Source of the DNA: Streptomyces sp. NRRL F-5135
GTDB lineage: Bacteria > Actinomycetota > Actinomycetes > Streptomycetales > Streptomycetaceae
Length of the DNA: 64,000 nt
Assembly: GCF_000719775.1 (NCBI RefSeq)
Contig: NZ_JOHR01000001.1
Coordinates: forward strand, 310,001-374,000
Reading direction: 5' to 3'
The notes below the pieces were generated by a model. That model was not told the DNA's origin. It worked only from the letters and a program-made list of their open reading frames with translations, and searched no databases. Both the position numbers and the translations under genes were made by a program. Of the stretch, positions 1 through 7,961 are shown in pieces; the first letter of the stretch is position 1; each line of letters starts with the position of its first letter.

Positions 1-586
1 GTTCCCCGTCTACCGCGACAGCCTGGACGAGGTGATCGGCACGATCCACATCCGTGACGTGCTGGCGCTGGACGAGGAGAAGCGGGCCGGTACCCCCGTC
101 ACCGACCTGGCCAGCACACCGCTCCTCGTACCGGACTCGCTGCCCGTCGACCGGCTGCTGCGGCGGCTGCGCGAGGCGCGGACGATGGCCGTGGTCATCG
201 ACGAGTACGGCGGTACGGCCGGGGTCGCCACGGTCGAGGACATCGTCGAGGAGGTCATCGGCGAGGTACGCGACGAGCACGACCCGGACCAGACACCCGA
301 CCTCGCCCCCTGCCCGGCGGCCGAGGACGGCCGGCGGGTCTGGGAGGCGGACGGCGGCATCAGGCTCGACCAACTGGAGGAGATCGGCTTCCAGGCACCC
401 GAGGGTCCCTACGAGACGCTCGCCGGGCTGCTGGCGACGCGTCTGGAACGGCTCCCCGTCCTGACCGACACGGTCGAGGTCGACGGATGGCTGTTCGCCG
501 TCCTGCGGATCGAGCACCACCAGGCCGACCGGGTGCGGGTCACCGCGCCCCTCCCGGCCACCGAGTACGCGGGAGACGCGCGATGA
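1..586 (+). CDS. Hemolysin/CorC-family CBS protein, 3' part
   Basis: The frame is open from the first base, so the 5' end lies outside the window. The visible part holds a CBS region (FPVYRDSLDEVIGTIHIRD, then MAVVIDEYGGTAGVATVEDIVEEVIGE) and the C-terminal CorC/HlyC transporter-associated domain (GIRLDQLEEIGF, TLAGLLATRLERLP, DTVEVDGWLFAVLRIE). In this family an N-terminal CNNM (DUF21) membrane domain precedes the CBS pair; it must lie upstream. Such proteins are membrane-bound and are linked to Mg2+/Co2+ transport or efflux. The stop overlaps the ATG of a second CNNM-CBS gene (ATGA), so the two are translationally coupled and probably form a heteromeric complex. The family call is firm; the ion specificity is not. 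Confidence 0.9.
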   Translation, partial: FPVYRDSLDEVIGTIHIRDVLALDEEKRAGTPVTDLASTPLLVPDSLPVDRLLRRLREARTMAVVIDEYGGTAGVATVEDIVEEVIGEVRDEHDPDQTPDLAPCPAAEDGRRVWEADGGIRLDQLEEIGFQAPEGPYETLAGLLATRLERLPVLTDTVEVDGWLFAVLRIEHHQADRVRVTAPLPATEYAGDAR

Positions 587-1614
587 CCGGCCTCCAGCTC
601 GCCATCGGCGCGCTCACCCTGCTCACCAACGCGTTCTTCGTCGGCGCCGAGTTCGCCCTGATCTCCGTGCGGCGCAGCCAGATCGAGCCGCAGGCGCTCA
701 AGGGCAGCCGCCGCGCGAAGAGCACCCTGTGGGGCCTGGAACACCTGTCGGCGGCCATGGCCACCGCGCAGCTCGGCATCACCATCTCCTCGCTGGTCCT
801 GGGCGCCGTCGCGGAGCCGGCGATCGCCCATCTGCTGGAGCCGCCCTTCGAGGCGGCCGGGGTGCCCGAGGCGCTGATCCATCCGATCGCGTTCGTGATC
901 GCCCTGACCCTGGCCACGTATCTGCACATGCTGGTCGGCGAGATGGTCCCGAAGAACATCGCGCTGGCCGCGCCCGCGCCCACCGCGCTCGCGCTCGGTC
1001 CCGCGCTGGTCTGGCTGACCCGGGCGCTGCGTCCGGTGATCTTCGGGATCAACGCGTTCGCCAACGCCATCCTGCGGCTGCTGAAGGTCGAGCCCAAGGA
1101 CGAGGTCGCCGCCGTCTTCACCGACGACGAGCTGGCCCGCATGGTCGACGACTCCAGCGAGGCCGGACTGCTGGACCCGGCGGACGGGGAGCGGCTGCGA
1201 GACGCCCTGGAGCTGGGCACCCGCCCGGTGGGCGAGGTGATGGTCCCGCTGGCCCGTACGGCGACCGTGGACCACCGGATCACTCCGCAGCAGCTGGAGC
1301 GGACGGCCGTGTCCACCGGCTTCTCCCGGCTGCCGGTCACCGGACCGGACCGGACCATCCTCGGCTACCTGCACATCAAGGACGCACTCGGTGCCGCGGA
1401 ACGCTCCCGCCCCTTCCCCCGGAGCGCGCTGCACACGATGGTCCGGGTCGAGATCGACACCCCGCTGGACGACACCATGACGGCGATGCGTGCCGCCGGG
1501 ACGCACCTGGCGGCCGTCACCGGGGACAAGGGGACCGTCATCGGCTTCGTGACGATGGAGGACGTCCTGGAGGAACTGGTCGGCCCTTCGGCCGGCTCGC
1601 CGACCGCCGCCTGA
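583..1614 (+). CDS. Hemolysin/CNNM-CBS family membrane protein
   Basis: 343 residues. The ATG within the ATGA overlap with the preceding gene is chosen as start because MTGLQLAIGALTLLTNAFFV begins the first membrane helix directly. A CNNM/DUF21 domain covers about residues 1-190 with several hydrophobic segments and the FVGAEFALISVRRSQIE signature. A CBS pair follows (VGEVMVPLARTATV, GFSRLPVTGPDRTILGYLHIKD, then GTHLAAVTGDKGTVIGFVTMEDVLEELVG). Unlike its upstream partner it ends after the second CBS and has no CorC_HlyC tail. Paired long and short paralogues like this are common in actinobacteria. A strong hairpin terminator follows, so the operon ends here. Confidence 0.92.
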   Translation: MTGLQLAIGALTLLTNAFFVGAEFALISVRRSQIEPQALKGSRRAKSTLWGLEHLSAAMATAQLGITISSLVLGAVAEPAIAHLLEPPFEAAGVPEALIHPIAFVIALTLATYLHMLVGEMVPKNIALAAPAPTALALGPALVWLTRALRPVIFGINAFANAILRLLKVEPKDEVAAVFTDDELARMVDDSSEAGLLDPADGERLRDALELGTRPVGEVMVPLARTATVDHRITPQQLERTAVSTGFSRLPVTGPDRTILGYLHIKDALGAAERSRPFPRSALHTMVRVEIDTPLDDTMTAMRAAGTHLAAVTGDKGTVIGFVTMEDVLEELVGPSAGSPTAA

Positions 1615-1624
1615 CGAGGCGGCC

Positions 1625-1660
1625 GAGCGGCCGGTGCCCCGCCCCGGGCACCGGCCGCTC
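1625..1660 (+). terminator. Rho-independent-type hairpin after CNNM-CBS operon
   Basis: A perfect 15-bp inverted repeat (GAGCGGCCGGTGCCC and its complement) with a 6-nt loop starts 11 nt after the stop codon. No long U tract follows, which is usual for Streptomyces terminators. Confidence 0.85.
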
Positions 1661-1722
1661 ACCTGCTCCCACGCCCCCTTGTATCCCTTATATCCCTTTG
1701 ACCCGTAACTCCCCGTTCGAGA

Positions 1723-2649
1723 ATGGTTCATGAGATGTCCGACGCCACGAGCGGTCCGCGCCGGTTAGGGCCGGCGCTCGCCGGACGCAGCCGGAGCATC
1801 GTGGAGTCCGGCCCCTTCACCGCCGCGGTGTTCTGCCTCATCGTCGGCAACGCCGGCCTGCTGGGCATCGAGACGTACACCGGAGCGGTGCACGAGTGGC
1901 GCGAGGAGCTGAGGCTCGCCGAGCACCTCTTCCTCGCCGCGTTCACCGCGGAGATCCTGCTGCGCGCGGCCACGTTCGCGGACCGCCCGAAGGACTTCTT
2001 CCGCGACCCGTGGAACGTCTTCGACCTGGCGGTCATCACGCTGGCGTTCACCCCGTTGGCCCGCGAGAACGCGACCGTACTGCGGCTGCTCCGGCTGGCA
2101 CGGGTGCTGCGCGCGGCCCGCTTCCTGCCGCAGTTGCGCGTCGTCATCGTCGCGGTCGGCAAGAGCCTGCCGGGCACGCTGAGTTTCGTACTCGTCGGCG
2201 CCCTGCTGCTGTACCTGTACGCCATGGTGGGCTGGATGTTCTTCGCCGCCGAGGATCCGGAGCACTACGGCTCGCTCGGCCGCGCGGCCCTCACCCTGTT
2301 CCTGCTGATCACGCTGGACGGTCTCGGCGACGCCGTCCGGGGCGGGCTGGAGATCTCCCGCTGGACCATCGTCTACTTCGCCTCGTTCGTGCTGCTGGGC
2401 TCGTTCCTGCTGGTGAACCTGCTGATCGGCGTCGTGATCAACTCCCTGGAGGAGGCACGGGAACTGGAGGAGGCACCGGGGCACGAGGCCCCCGTGGCCG
2501 GCCCCGGAGGCGAGGAGTCACGGACGGCGCTGCTCGCCCGGATCGCCGCGGCCCGGCGCGCCCTGGACGAGGTCGAGGCCGGCCTCGCCACCGGGCCCGC
2601 GGCACCCCGGGCGCCCTGCGGGTGCGGTGCGCCGGAGGGCCGGACGTAG
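1723..2649 (+). CDS. Voltage-gated-type ion channel (BacNav-like, six TM)
   Basis: 308 residues with one Ion_trans domain. Hydrophobic segments S1-S3 are followed by a clear S4 voltage sensor with arginine every third residue (LRLLRLARVLRAARFLPQLR). Then come S5, a pore loop and S6 (VLLGSFLLVNLLIGVVINSLEEA). The pore sequence at residues 197-203 is TLDGLGD, aligning with TLESWS/TLESWA of bacterial sodium channels but with Asp for the filter Glu and no Trp. The C-terminus is charged and probably helical. Homotetrameric assembly in the cytoplasmic membrane is expected from the family; ion selectivity cannot be stated. A second ATG lies four codons in (1735) and could be the true start. It stands alone between the CNNM terminator and a convergent methyltransferase. 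Confidence 0.88.
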   Translation: MVHEMSDATSGPRRLGPALAGRSRSIVESGPFTAAVFCLIVGNAGLLGIETYTGAVHEWREELRLAEHLFLAAFTAEILLRAATFADRPKDFFRDPWNVFDLAVITLAFTPLARENATVLRLLRLARVLRAARFLPQLRVVIVAVGKSLPGTLSFVLVGALLLYLYAMVGWMFFAAEDPEHYGSLGRAALTLFLLITLDGLGDAVRGGLEISRWTIVYFASFVLLGSFLLVNLLIGVVINSLEEARELEEAPGHEAPVAGPGGEESRTALLARIAAARRALDEVEAGLATGPAAPRAPCGCGAPEGRT

Positions 2650-2670
2650 GTTCCGCCGAGGAGGCTTCGG

Positions 2671-3525
2671 CTACGGTTTGCGGGCCACGCCCGCGTAGCA
2701 CGCCGCCGCCTGGTCGCTGTCGCCCGCCGCGATGTCCTCGGGGTCGGGGCGCCACCGGTGCGAGGGGGTGATCCCGGGGTCCAGCAGCTCCCAGCCCGCG
2801 AAGAACCGGGCGATCTCCTCGCGCGTGCGCGCCTGTCCCGGGGTGCCCGCGGCCCGGTAGGCGGCGGTGAGCCGGGCGATGCCCTCGGGATCGAACTCCG
2901 TCGTGACATGGGCGATCGCGAGCATGCTGCCGGAGGGCAGCTCGTCCTTGAGCCGCTCCATGATGGCGTGGGCGCCGTGGTCGTCGGTCACGAAGTGCAG
3001 CAGCGCGTTCAGACTGAGCGCGACGGGGCGGCCGAAGTCGAGCGTCCGCCGGATCTCGGGCGCGGCGAGCAGGGCCTCGGGGTCGGTGACATCGGCGTGG
3101 GCGTACGCGGTGCGCCCCTCGGGTCTGCTGCGGAGCAGCGCGCGAGCGTGCGCCAGGACGATCGGGTCGTTGTCGGTGTAGACGACGCGCGCCCGCGGCA
3201 CCTCCCGCTGGGCCACCTCGTGCAGATTGGGCGAGGTGGGGATGCCGGTGCCGATATCGAGGAACTGGGTCATGCCCTGCCGGGCGAGGAAGCGGACGGA
3301 CCGGTGCATGAAGCGCCGGTTGATCCGGGCGGTGGTCAGGATGGACGGGAACGCGGCGATGGCACGCGCCGCCGCCTCCCGGTCGGCCGGGAAGTTGGTC
3401 GTCCCGCCCAGATAGTAGTCGTACATCCGGGCGGAGTGCGCCCGGTCCAGCTCAAGATCCACCGCACCGCTGTCCCCCACCGCGCGCCCCCGCTTCCCGT
3501 TCGGCAGGCCATCGGAACCTGACAC
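2671..3525 (-). CDS. SAM-dependent methyltransferase, DUF574/PF04672 family
   Basis: 284 residues from the GTG at 3525, chosen because upstream codons are Cys/Pro-rich and unlike the family, and because GGCAGGTGGCAG precedes it. Family hallmarks are ARMYDYYLGGTTNFPADREAA, INRRFMHRSVRFLA, FLDIGTGIPTSPNLHEVAQ (the SAM-binding glycine loop) and VVYTDNDPIVLAHARALL (the acidic end of strand 2). The C-terminus has FFAGWELLDPGITPSHRWRP. This family is greatly expanded in Streptomyces, often with twenty or more copies per genome, and most members have no known substrate. Convergent with the ion channel, only 21 nt apart. The methyltransferase fold is certain; the substrate is unknown. Confidence 0.93.
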   Translation of the reverse strand: MSGSDGLPNGKRGRAVGDSGAVDLELDRAHSARMYDYYLGGTTNFPADREAAARAIAAFPSILTTARINRRFMHRSVRFLARQGMTQFLDIGTGIPTSPNLHEVAQREVPRARVVYTDNDPIVLAHARALLRSRPEGRTAYAHADVTDPEALLAAPEIRRTLDFGRPVALSLNALLHFVTDDHGAHAIMERLKDELPSGSMLAIAHVTTEFDPEGIARLTAAYRAAGTPGQARTREEIARFFAGWELLDPGITPSHRWRPDPEDIAAGDSDQAAACYAGVARKP

Positions 3526-3858
3526 CTGCCACCTGCCCGTCCATGGGCACGGACAACCGTACGGGAGGCCCCAACCTCGTTGCACGGGAGGCCTGGTGGG
3601 ACCGGCGGGAACCCGGCAGTCACCCGCGACACCACCCGACGCATGCGTAATCATATGATGACTGTCAGCGAAAAAGCCTGGGGGTCCCCTGCACGGTGGG
3701 GGCGGACATCCGGTTGGCTGACAAGTGGGAGGGAGCACCTCCCGCACCGACGCCGCCCGCAGTGGAGCGGCGTGGTGCCCAGGGAACGGGGCAACCGTGC
3801 TCGTCGATCCGGAAACCGCGGTGGTGGCCCGGAGCGCCGTCGAGAGGAGCGGCTTCTG
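3526..3858. other. Divergent intergenic region, methyltransferase / sigma factor
   Basis: 333 nt without a credible gene. It must contain promoters for the leftward methyltransferase and rightward sigma-factor gene. Its centre is unusually AT-rich for this genome (around 3640-3680, with a TCATATGA palindrome), a plausible promoter area, but no confident -35/-10 pair can be assigned by eye. Confidence 0.5.
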
Positions 3859-4461
3859 ATGGCCTCCGCCACCGACGGCGCCCAGGGCGTGGACAACCGT
3901 GGTTCATATCACTTATATGACCACCGACCCGTGCGGCGGCTCGAGTTGACGTTTGACGCTTTTCAGGCGCACCACCACAAGCTGTGGCTGCGTTACGCGC
4001 ACACCCAGGTCGGCAACAGATCGGCCGCCGAGGGGGTGGTGGACGCCACCTGCGCCCGGCTGCTGCGACACTGGCCCCATGTCCTGGAGCAGGAGTCGGT
4101 CGCGCGGTACGCGTGGGCGGTCCTGAAGGAGGAGGTGGCCCGGTGGCTGCACCAGCACGGTCTGCAGCCCGTCCTGGTGGACACCGCCGCCTTCCACGCC
4201 GCGATCCGCAAGCTCCTGTTGTACGAGATGCGGGACCAGTTCGCCGTCCTGCAAGGGGAGATCGGGCTCTACGGGGCCATCGCCCGGCTTCCCGAGCGGC
4301 AGTACGACGTGATCGTGCTCCGCTACGTCCTGCACGTCCCGGACGAGGAAGTCGCCGAGTACCTCGGCATCGAGGTCGCCACCGTCCGCTCCCACGTACG
4401 CCATGCCCGGCGACGACTCGCCAAGGACCTGGACGTCAGGGAAACCGAGAGGGGAGAGTGA
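3859..4461 (+). CDS. RNA polymerase sigma factor, ECF-like
   Basis: 200 residues, starting at the ATG with GAGAGGAG 9 nt upstream. The N-terminal half is a divergent sigma region 2 (LTFDAFQAHHHKLWLRYAHTQVGNRSAAEGVVDATCARLLRHW). The C-terminal half is a clear region 4 helix-turn-helix (RLPERQYDVIVLRYVLHVPDEEVAEYLGIEVATVRSHVRHARRRLAKDL). The length and the absence of region 3 fit a group-4 factor. The following gene starts 3 nt after the stop, so the two are co-transcribed. That partner is a candidate modulator, although it lacks membrane segments and a recognisable zinc-binding anti-sigma motif. Region 4 is certain; an actual sigma role is likely but inferred. Confidence 0.85.
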   Translation: MASATDGAQGVDNRGSYHLYDHRPVRRLELTFDAFQAHHHKLWLRYAHTQVGNRSAAEGVVDATCARLLRHWPHVLEQESVARYAWAVLKEEVARWLHQHGLQPVLVDTAAFHAAIRKLLLYEMRDQFAVLQGEIGLYGAIARLPERQYDVIVLRYVLHVPDEEVAEYLGIEVATVRSHVRHARRRLAKDLDVRETERGE

Positions 4462-4464
4462 ACC

Positions 4465-5172
4465 GTGCGCCGTACCGAAGAAACCGCCCCGATGGAAGTC
4501 CTGCTGGAGGACGCGGAAGTCCTCACCGACACCTACGACGACTACGACGTCGAAGCCGCGCGCCGGCGGATCGCGGCCCGGGCCGCGGCGGAGGAGATAC
4601 CCGCCGCGGACGCGGGCGGGGTGCCCCGGCGTCATCTCTCCGCGCACGAACAGGCCGCACACGACCTCGACCTGGCCGTCGCGCTCGTGCTCAACACCCC
4701 GGAGGCGGCGACCGGTCTGGCCCGTCTGGTCGACCAGGACCGGATCGACCCCGAGGGCGCGGTCGTCTTCGCCGCGCTGCTGCACCTGACCGGACATCAG
4801 GACGCGGCCCAGTTCTGGTGGCAGTTCGCCGCGGGGGGCGGCAACCGGACCGCCGCCTTCTGTCTCTTCCTCGCCCACCAGCAGCGCGCGGAGTTCAAGG
4901 ACGCCGCCTACTGGCGGGCGCAGTCCCGGGAGCTGTCCGGCCCGCCCAGGACCGCGGCTCCGTCGGCGCTGTCCTCCCTGCGTTCCCTGCTGCCGGAATC
5001 CGTACGGCACGATCTGCTCAGCCAGTGCCGGGACGGGAACCATCCGACGCTGCCGGCCGCGTTGGAGTCCGTGATCAACCGGCTCCGCGTGGACAGCGAC
5101 GACGAGGACTTCGGGGAGGTGCCGCAACCGGACGCCGGTCTGCCCGGCGACCTGAACCGTTTCGAACCCTGA
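4465..5172 (+). CDS. Unknown protein co-transcribed with sigma factor
   Basis: 235 residues from GTG 4465, 3 nt after the sigma-factor stop and preceded by GAGAGGGGAGAG. It is acidic at both ends (an Asp/Tyr-rich stretch DTYDDYDVEAARRR near residue 25; DSDDEDF near the C-terminus). The central part is helical and TPR-like (HEQAAHDLDLAVALVLNTPEAATGLARLV, AVVFAALLHLTGHQDAAQFWWQFAAGGGNRTAAFCLFLAHQQRAEFKDAAYW). There is no signal peptide or membrane helix. I do not recognise a named family. Gene order suggests it works with or regulates the sigma factor; a soluble anti-sigma role is possible but not shown. Confidence 0.8.
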   Translation: MRRTEETAPMEVLLEDAEVLTDTYDDYDVEAARRRIAARAAAEEIPAADAGGVPRRHLSAHEQAAHDLDLAVALVLNTPEAATGLARLVDQDRIDPEGAVVFAALLHLTGHQDAAQFWWQFAAGGGNRTAAFCLFLAHQQRAEFKDAAYWRAQSRELSGPPRTAAPSALSSLRSLLPESVRHDLLSQCRDGNHPTLPAALESVINRLRVDSDDEDFGEVPQPDAGLPGDLNRFEP

Positions 5173-5394
5173 CCGCCGCCCGGCCCCGCGGCCGCGCCCG
5201 CTCAACGCTGCCCCGGTGCTCGGCGCTCCCCCGGTGCTCGGCCCGGCTTCGTGCCGCCGGATGCCGGTTCCGGCTGGCGCGAAGTGCTGCCATGGTCCTT
5301 TGATGGGCGCAGGCGTGCGCCGGGCACCGCTGGGCGCGGCCCCCGTGCCCGTGCCTGGGACGATTCGGCGGGTACGCGCACGAGGATGTCACGG

Positions 5395-6738
5395 ATGACC
5401 GGTCACGGACGAGGCGAGGACGGCGCGGGCACGGGCACGGGCGGCGCGGACCGCCGCGGAGAAGGCGCCGCGGACGCCGACGGCGGTGCGGGCGGAGGCG
5501 CCCGGCACGGCGGGGGCGGTGGAGGCCGGGACGAGGCCGCGAACGAAGACGGGGGCGGGGGCGGGCGCCGGCACCCCGGCTACCTCGCGGCGGCGGGCGT
5601 CTTCGCCGTCGGGATGGCGGGGACGACCCTGCCCACCCCGCTCTACGGCCTCTACCGGCAGCAACTGAGCTTTTCCGAGCTGATGGTGACCGTCGTGTTC
5701 GCGGTCTACGCCCTCGGCGTCATCGCCGTCCTGCTGCTCGCGGGCACCTTCTCCGACGAGGTGGGCCGACGCCCTGTGCTCCTGTGCGCGCTGGCGCTGT
5801 CCGCGGCCAGTGCGCTCTGCTTCCTGTTCGAGGGCGGGCTCCCCGCGCTGTTCGCGGGCCGCCTGCTGTCCGGCTTCGCCGCCGGGCTCTTCAGCGGAGC
5901 GGCGACCGCGGCGGTACTGGAACTGGGGCGGCCGGGACGCGAGGCGCGGGCCGCCTTCGCGGCGACGGCCGCCAACATGGGCGGCCTCGGTTGCGGCCCG
6001 CTGCTGTCGGGACTACTGGCCCAGTACGCGCCCTGGCCGCTGAAACTGCCGTTCCTGACGCATCTCGCGCTGGTCCTGGCCGCGTCCGTGGTGACCTGGT
6101 TCCTGCCGGAGACCGTCCGCCGTCCACGCCGCCGGCTCCGGCTGAGGCCGCAGGGGATGGTGGTACCGCCCCGGGTACGGGGGGTCTTCGGACCGTCGGC
6201 GCTCGCGGCGTTCGCCGGGTTCTCGCTGCTGGGGCTGTTCACGGCGGTGGCGCCGTCCTTCGTGGCCCGGACCCTGGACGTGCACGACCTGGCCGTGACC
6301 GGGGCGATCGTCTTCTCGGCCTTCCTGGCGTCGACGGCGGGACAGTCGCTGACGGCGCGGGTGGGCGCGCGGGCCGCGCTGCCCGGCGGCTGTCTGGTCC
6401 TGGTGGCCGGACTGGTGCTGGTGGGCTCCTCGCTGCTGGTGGAGTCGCTGCCACTGCTCGTGGCGGGCGCGCTGTGCGGGGGGTTCGGCCAGGGACTCGC
6501 CTTCCGCGCGGGGCTGACCGCCGTGAGCGGGGCGGCGCCGCCGGAGCAGCGGGGCGGCACGATCTCCGCCTTCTTCGTCGTCGCCTACCTGGGGATCTCG
6601 CTGCCGGTCGTCGGGGTCGGCGCGCTGACGCTCGGCCTGGGGCTGCGGGGCGCCGGCATGACCTTCGCGCTCTGTGTGACGGTGCTCGCGGCCTGCGTCG
6701 GGCTGTACGTCCTGCGCAGGCCGCCGGCCGAGAGCTGA
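5395..6738 (+). CDS. MFS transporter, 12-TM drug/sugar efflux type
   Basis: 447 residues from the ATG at 5395, which has GAGGA 8 nt upstream; earlier in-frame starts lack a binding site. Residues 1-60 are an extreme Gly/Asp/Arg-rich low-complexity cytoplasmic tail. About twelve hydrophobic helices follow from YLAAAGVFAVGMAGTTLPTPLYGLYRQQL, with the loop 2-3 MFS motif DEVGRRPVLL. The two six-helix halves are separated by a basic loop (RRPRRRLRLRPQG). Single gene, convergent with the downstream thiol-reductase-like gene. The substrate is not predictable; the TP-P-YGLY signature resembles actinobacterial exporters of small hydrophobic compounds. Confidence 0.88.
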   Translation: MTGHGRGEDGAGTGTGGADRRGEGAADADGGAGGGARHGGGGGGRDEAANEDGGGGGRRHPGYLAAAGVFAVGMAGTTLPTPLYGLYRQQLSFSELMVTVVFAVYALGVIAVLLLAGTFSDEVGRRPVLLCALALSAASALCFLFEGGLPALFAGRLLSGFAAGLFSGAATAAVLELGRPGREARAAFAATAANMGGLGCGPLLSGLLAQYAPWPLKLPFLTHLALVLAASVVTWFLPETVRRPRRRLRLRPQGMVVPPRVRGVFGPSALAAFAGFSLLGLFTAVAPSFVARTLDVHDLAVTGAIVFSAFLASTAGQSLTARVGARAALPGGCLVLVAGLVLVGSSLLVESLPLLVAGALCGGFGQGLAFRAGLTAVSGAAPPEQRGGTISAFFVVAYLGISLPVVGVGALTLGLGLRGAGMTFALCVTVLAACVGLYVLRRPPAES

Positions 6739-6775
6739 ACCGGGGCCGCCGCCACCGCCGCCGACCAGCAGGGCC

Positions 6776-7837
6776 TCAGGGCCGTCCGGCCGCAGGGACC
6801 TCCTCGCCCCGGGGCACCGGGCCCGGCGGGGTGCCGTCCCCGAACGGCCGGCCGCCCAGTTCCTCGCGGTGGTGCGGGGTCAGCCAGCCGGACAGGTCGG
6901 GGCCGAGCGGCACGACGCCCGTCGGGTTGATGCCGGTGTGCACCTGGTAGTAGTGGCGCTTGATGTGGTCGAAGTCGACGGTGTCACCGAAGCCGGGCGT
7001 CTGGTACAGGTCCCTCACGTACGCCCACAGCACCGGGTCCTCGGTCAGCTTCGACCGGTTGCACTTGAAGTGGCCGTGGTAGACGGCGTCGAAGCGCACG
7101 AGCGTGGTGAACAGCCGGATGTCCGCCTCCGTGATGGTGTCCCCCACCAGGTAGCGCCGGTCCGCGAGCCGTTCGGAGACCAGGTCCAGGCGCCGGAAGA
7201 CATCGCGGAAGGCCTCCTCGTACTCCCGCTGCCCCGAGGCGAACCCGGCGCGGTAGACACCATTGTTGACATCGCGGTACACGCCCTCCATGACCTCGTC
7301 GATCTCCTCGCGCAACGGCTCGGGGTACAGGTCGGGCGCACCGGGGCGGTGCAGCGCGGTCCACTCGGTCGCGAGATCCAGGGTGATCTGCTGGAAGTCG
7401 TTGGTGACGAGCTTCCCGCTGGGTACGTCGACGATCGCGGGCACGCTGACCCCGCCCGGGTAGCCCGTCTCCCGCGCGTCGTAAGCCTCCGCGAGGAAGT
7501 GGATGCCGAGGACGGGGTCCCGGCCGTCCGGGTCGAGGGTGAAGCGCCAGCTGCGGTCGTCCTGGATGGGGTCGGCGACGGCGAGGGATAGGGCGTCCTC
7601 CAGGCCGAGGAGCCGCCGGGAGACCAGGGCCCGGCTGGCCCAGGGGCAGGCACGGCTGACGACGAGCCGGTAGCGGCCGGGCTCGACCGGCCAGCCGTCC
7701 CCGCCGTCGGCGGTGACGCGGTCGGCGAAGTGGCTCTTCGATCGTTTGAAGGGCTTGTGGCCGTAGCTCTCGTTGCCGTCGGAGGTACCGTCCTCGGGGC
7801 GGCTGTCCACGGAGCGGCTTTCCTTCGGGTCGTTCAT
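6776..7837 (-). CDS. Glutathionyl-hydroquinone reductase-like (GST superfamily, Xi class)
   Basis: 353 residues. An N-terminal thioredoxin-like domain holds the Xi-class active site RACPWASR with the nucleophilic Cys64. A C-terminal all-helical GST domain follows (DVNNGVYRAGFASGQREYEEAF, LADRRYLVGDTITEADIRLFTTLVRFDAVYHGHFKCN), ending with HIKRHYYQVHTGINPTGVVPLGPDLSGW. These are hallmarks of the YqjG/ECM4 family, which reduces S-glutathionyl-hydroquinones. Actinomycetes use mycothiol rather than glutathione, so the physiological thiol is probably different. Upstream of it on the same strand is a DHA2 efflux pump; the 124-nt gap makes an operon uncertain. The fold and family are firm. Confidence 0.92.
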   Translation of the reverse strand: MNDPKESRSVDSRPEDGTSDGNESYGHKPFKRSKSHFADRVTADGGDGWPVEPGRYRLVVSRACPWASRALVSRRLLGLEDALSLAVADPIQDDRSWRFTLDPDGRDPVLGIHFLAEAYDARETGYPGGVSVPAIVDVPSGKLVTNDFQQITLDLATEWTALHRPGAPDLYPEPLREEIDEVMEGVYRDVNNGVYRAGFASGQREYEEAFRDVFRRLDLVSERLADRRYLVGDTITEADIRLFTTLVRFDAVYHGHFKCNRSKLTEDPVLWAYVRDLYQTPGFGDTVDFDHIKRHYYQVHTGINPTGVVPLGPDLSGWLTPHHREELGGRPFGDGTPPGPVPRGEEVPAAGRP

Positions 7838-7961
7838 CGTCGGTACTCCTTACGGTGCTGCGCTCGACGTTCTCAGCCTTCCCGGAACCGGACGGATGTC
7901 CCAGGCCGGGGCCGGCTCCGTGTCAGGTCGCCCGTGGTCCCGTCCGGTCGGGTACGGGCCC

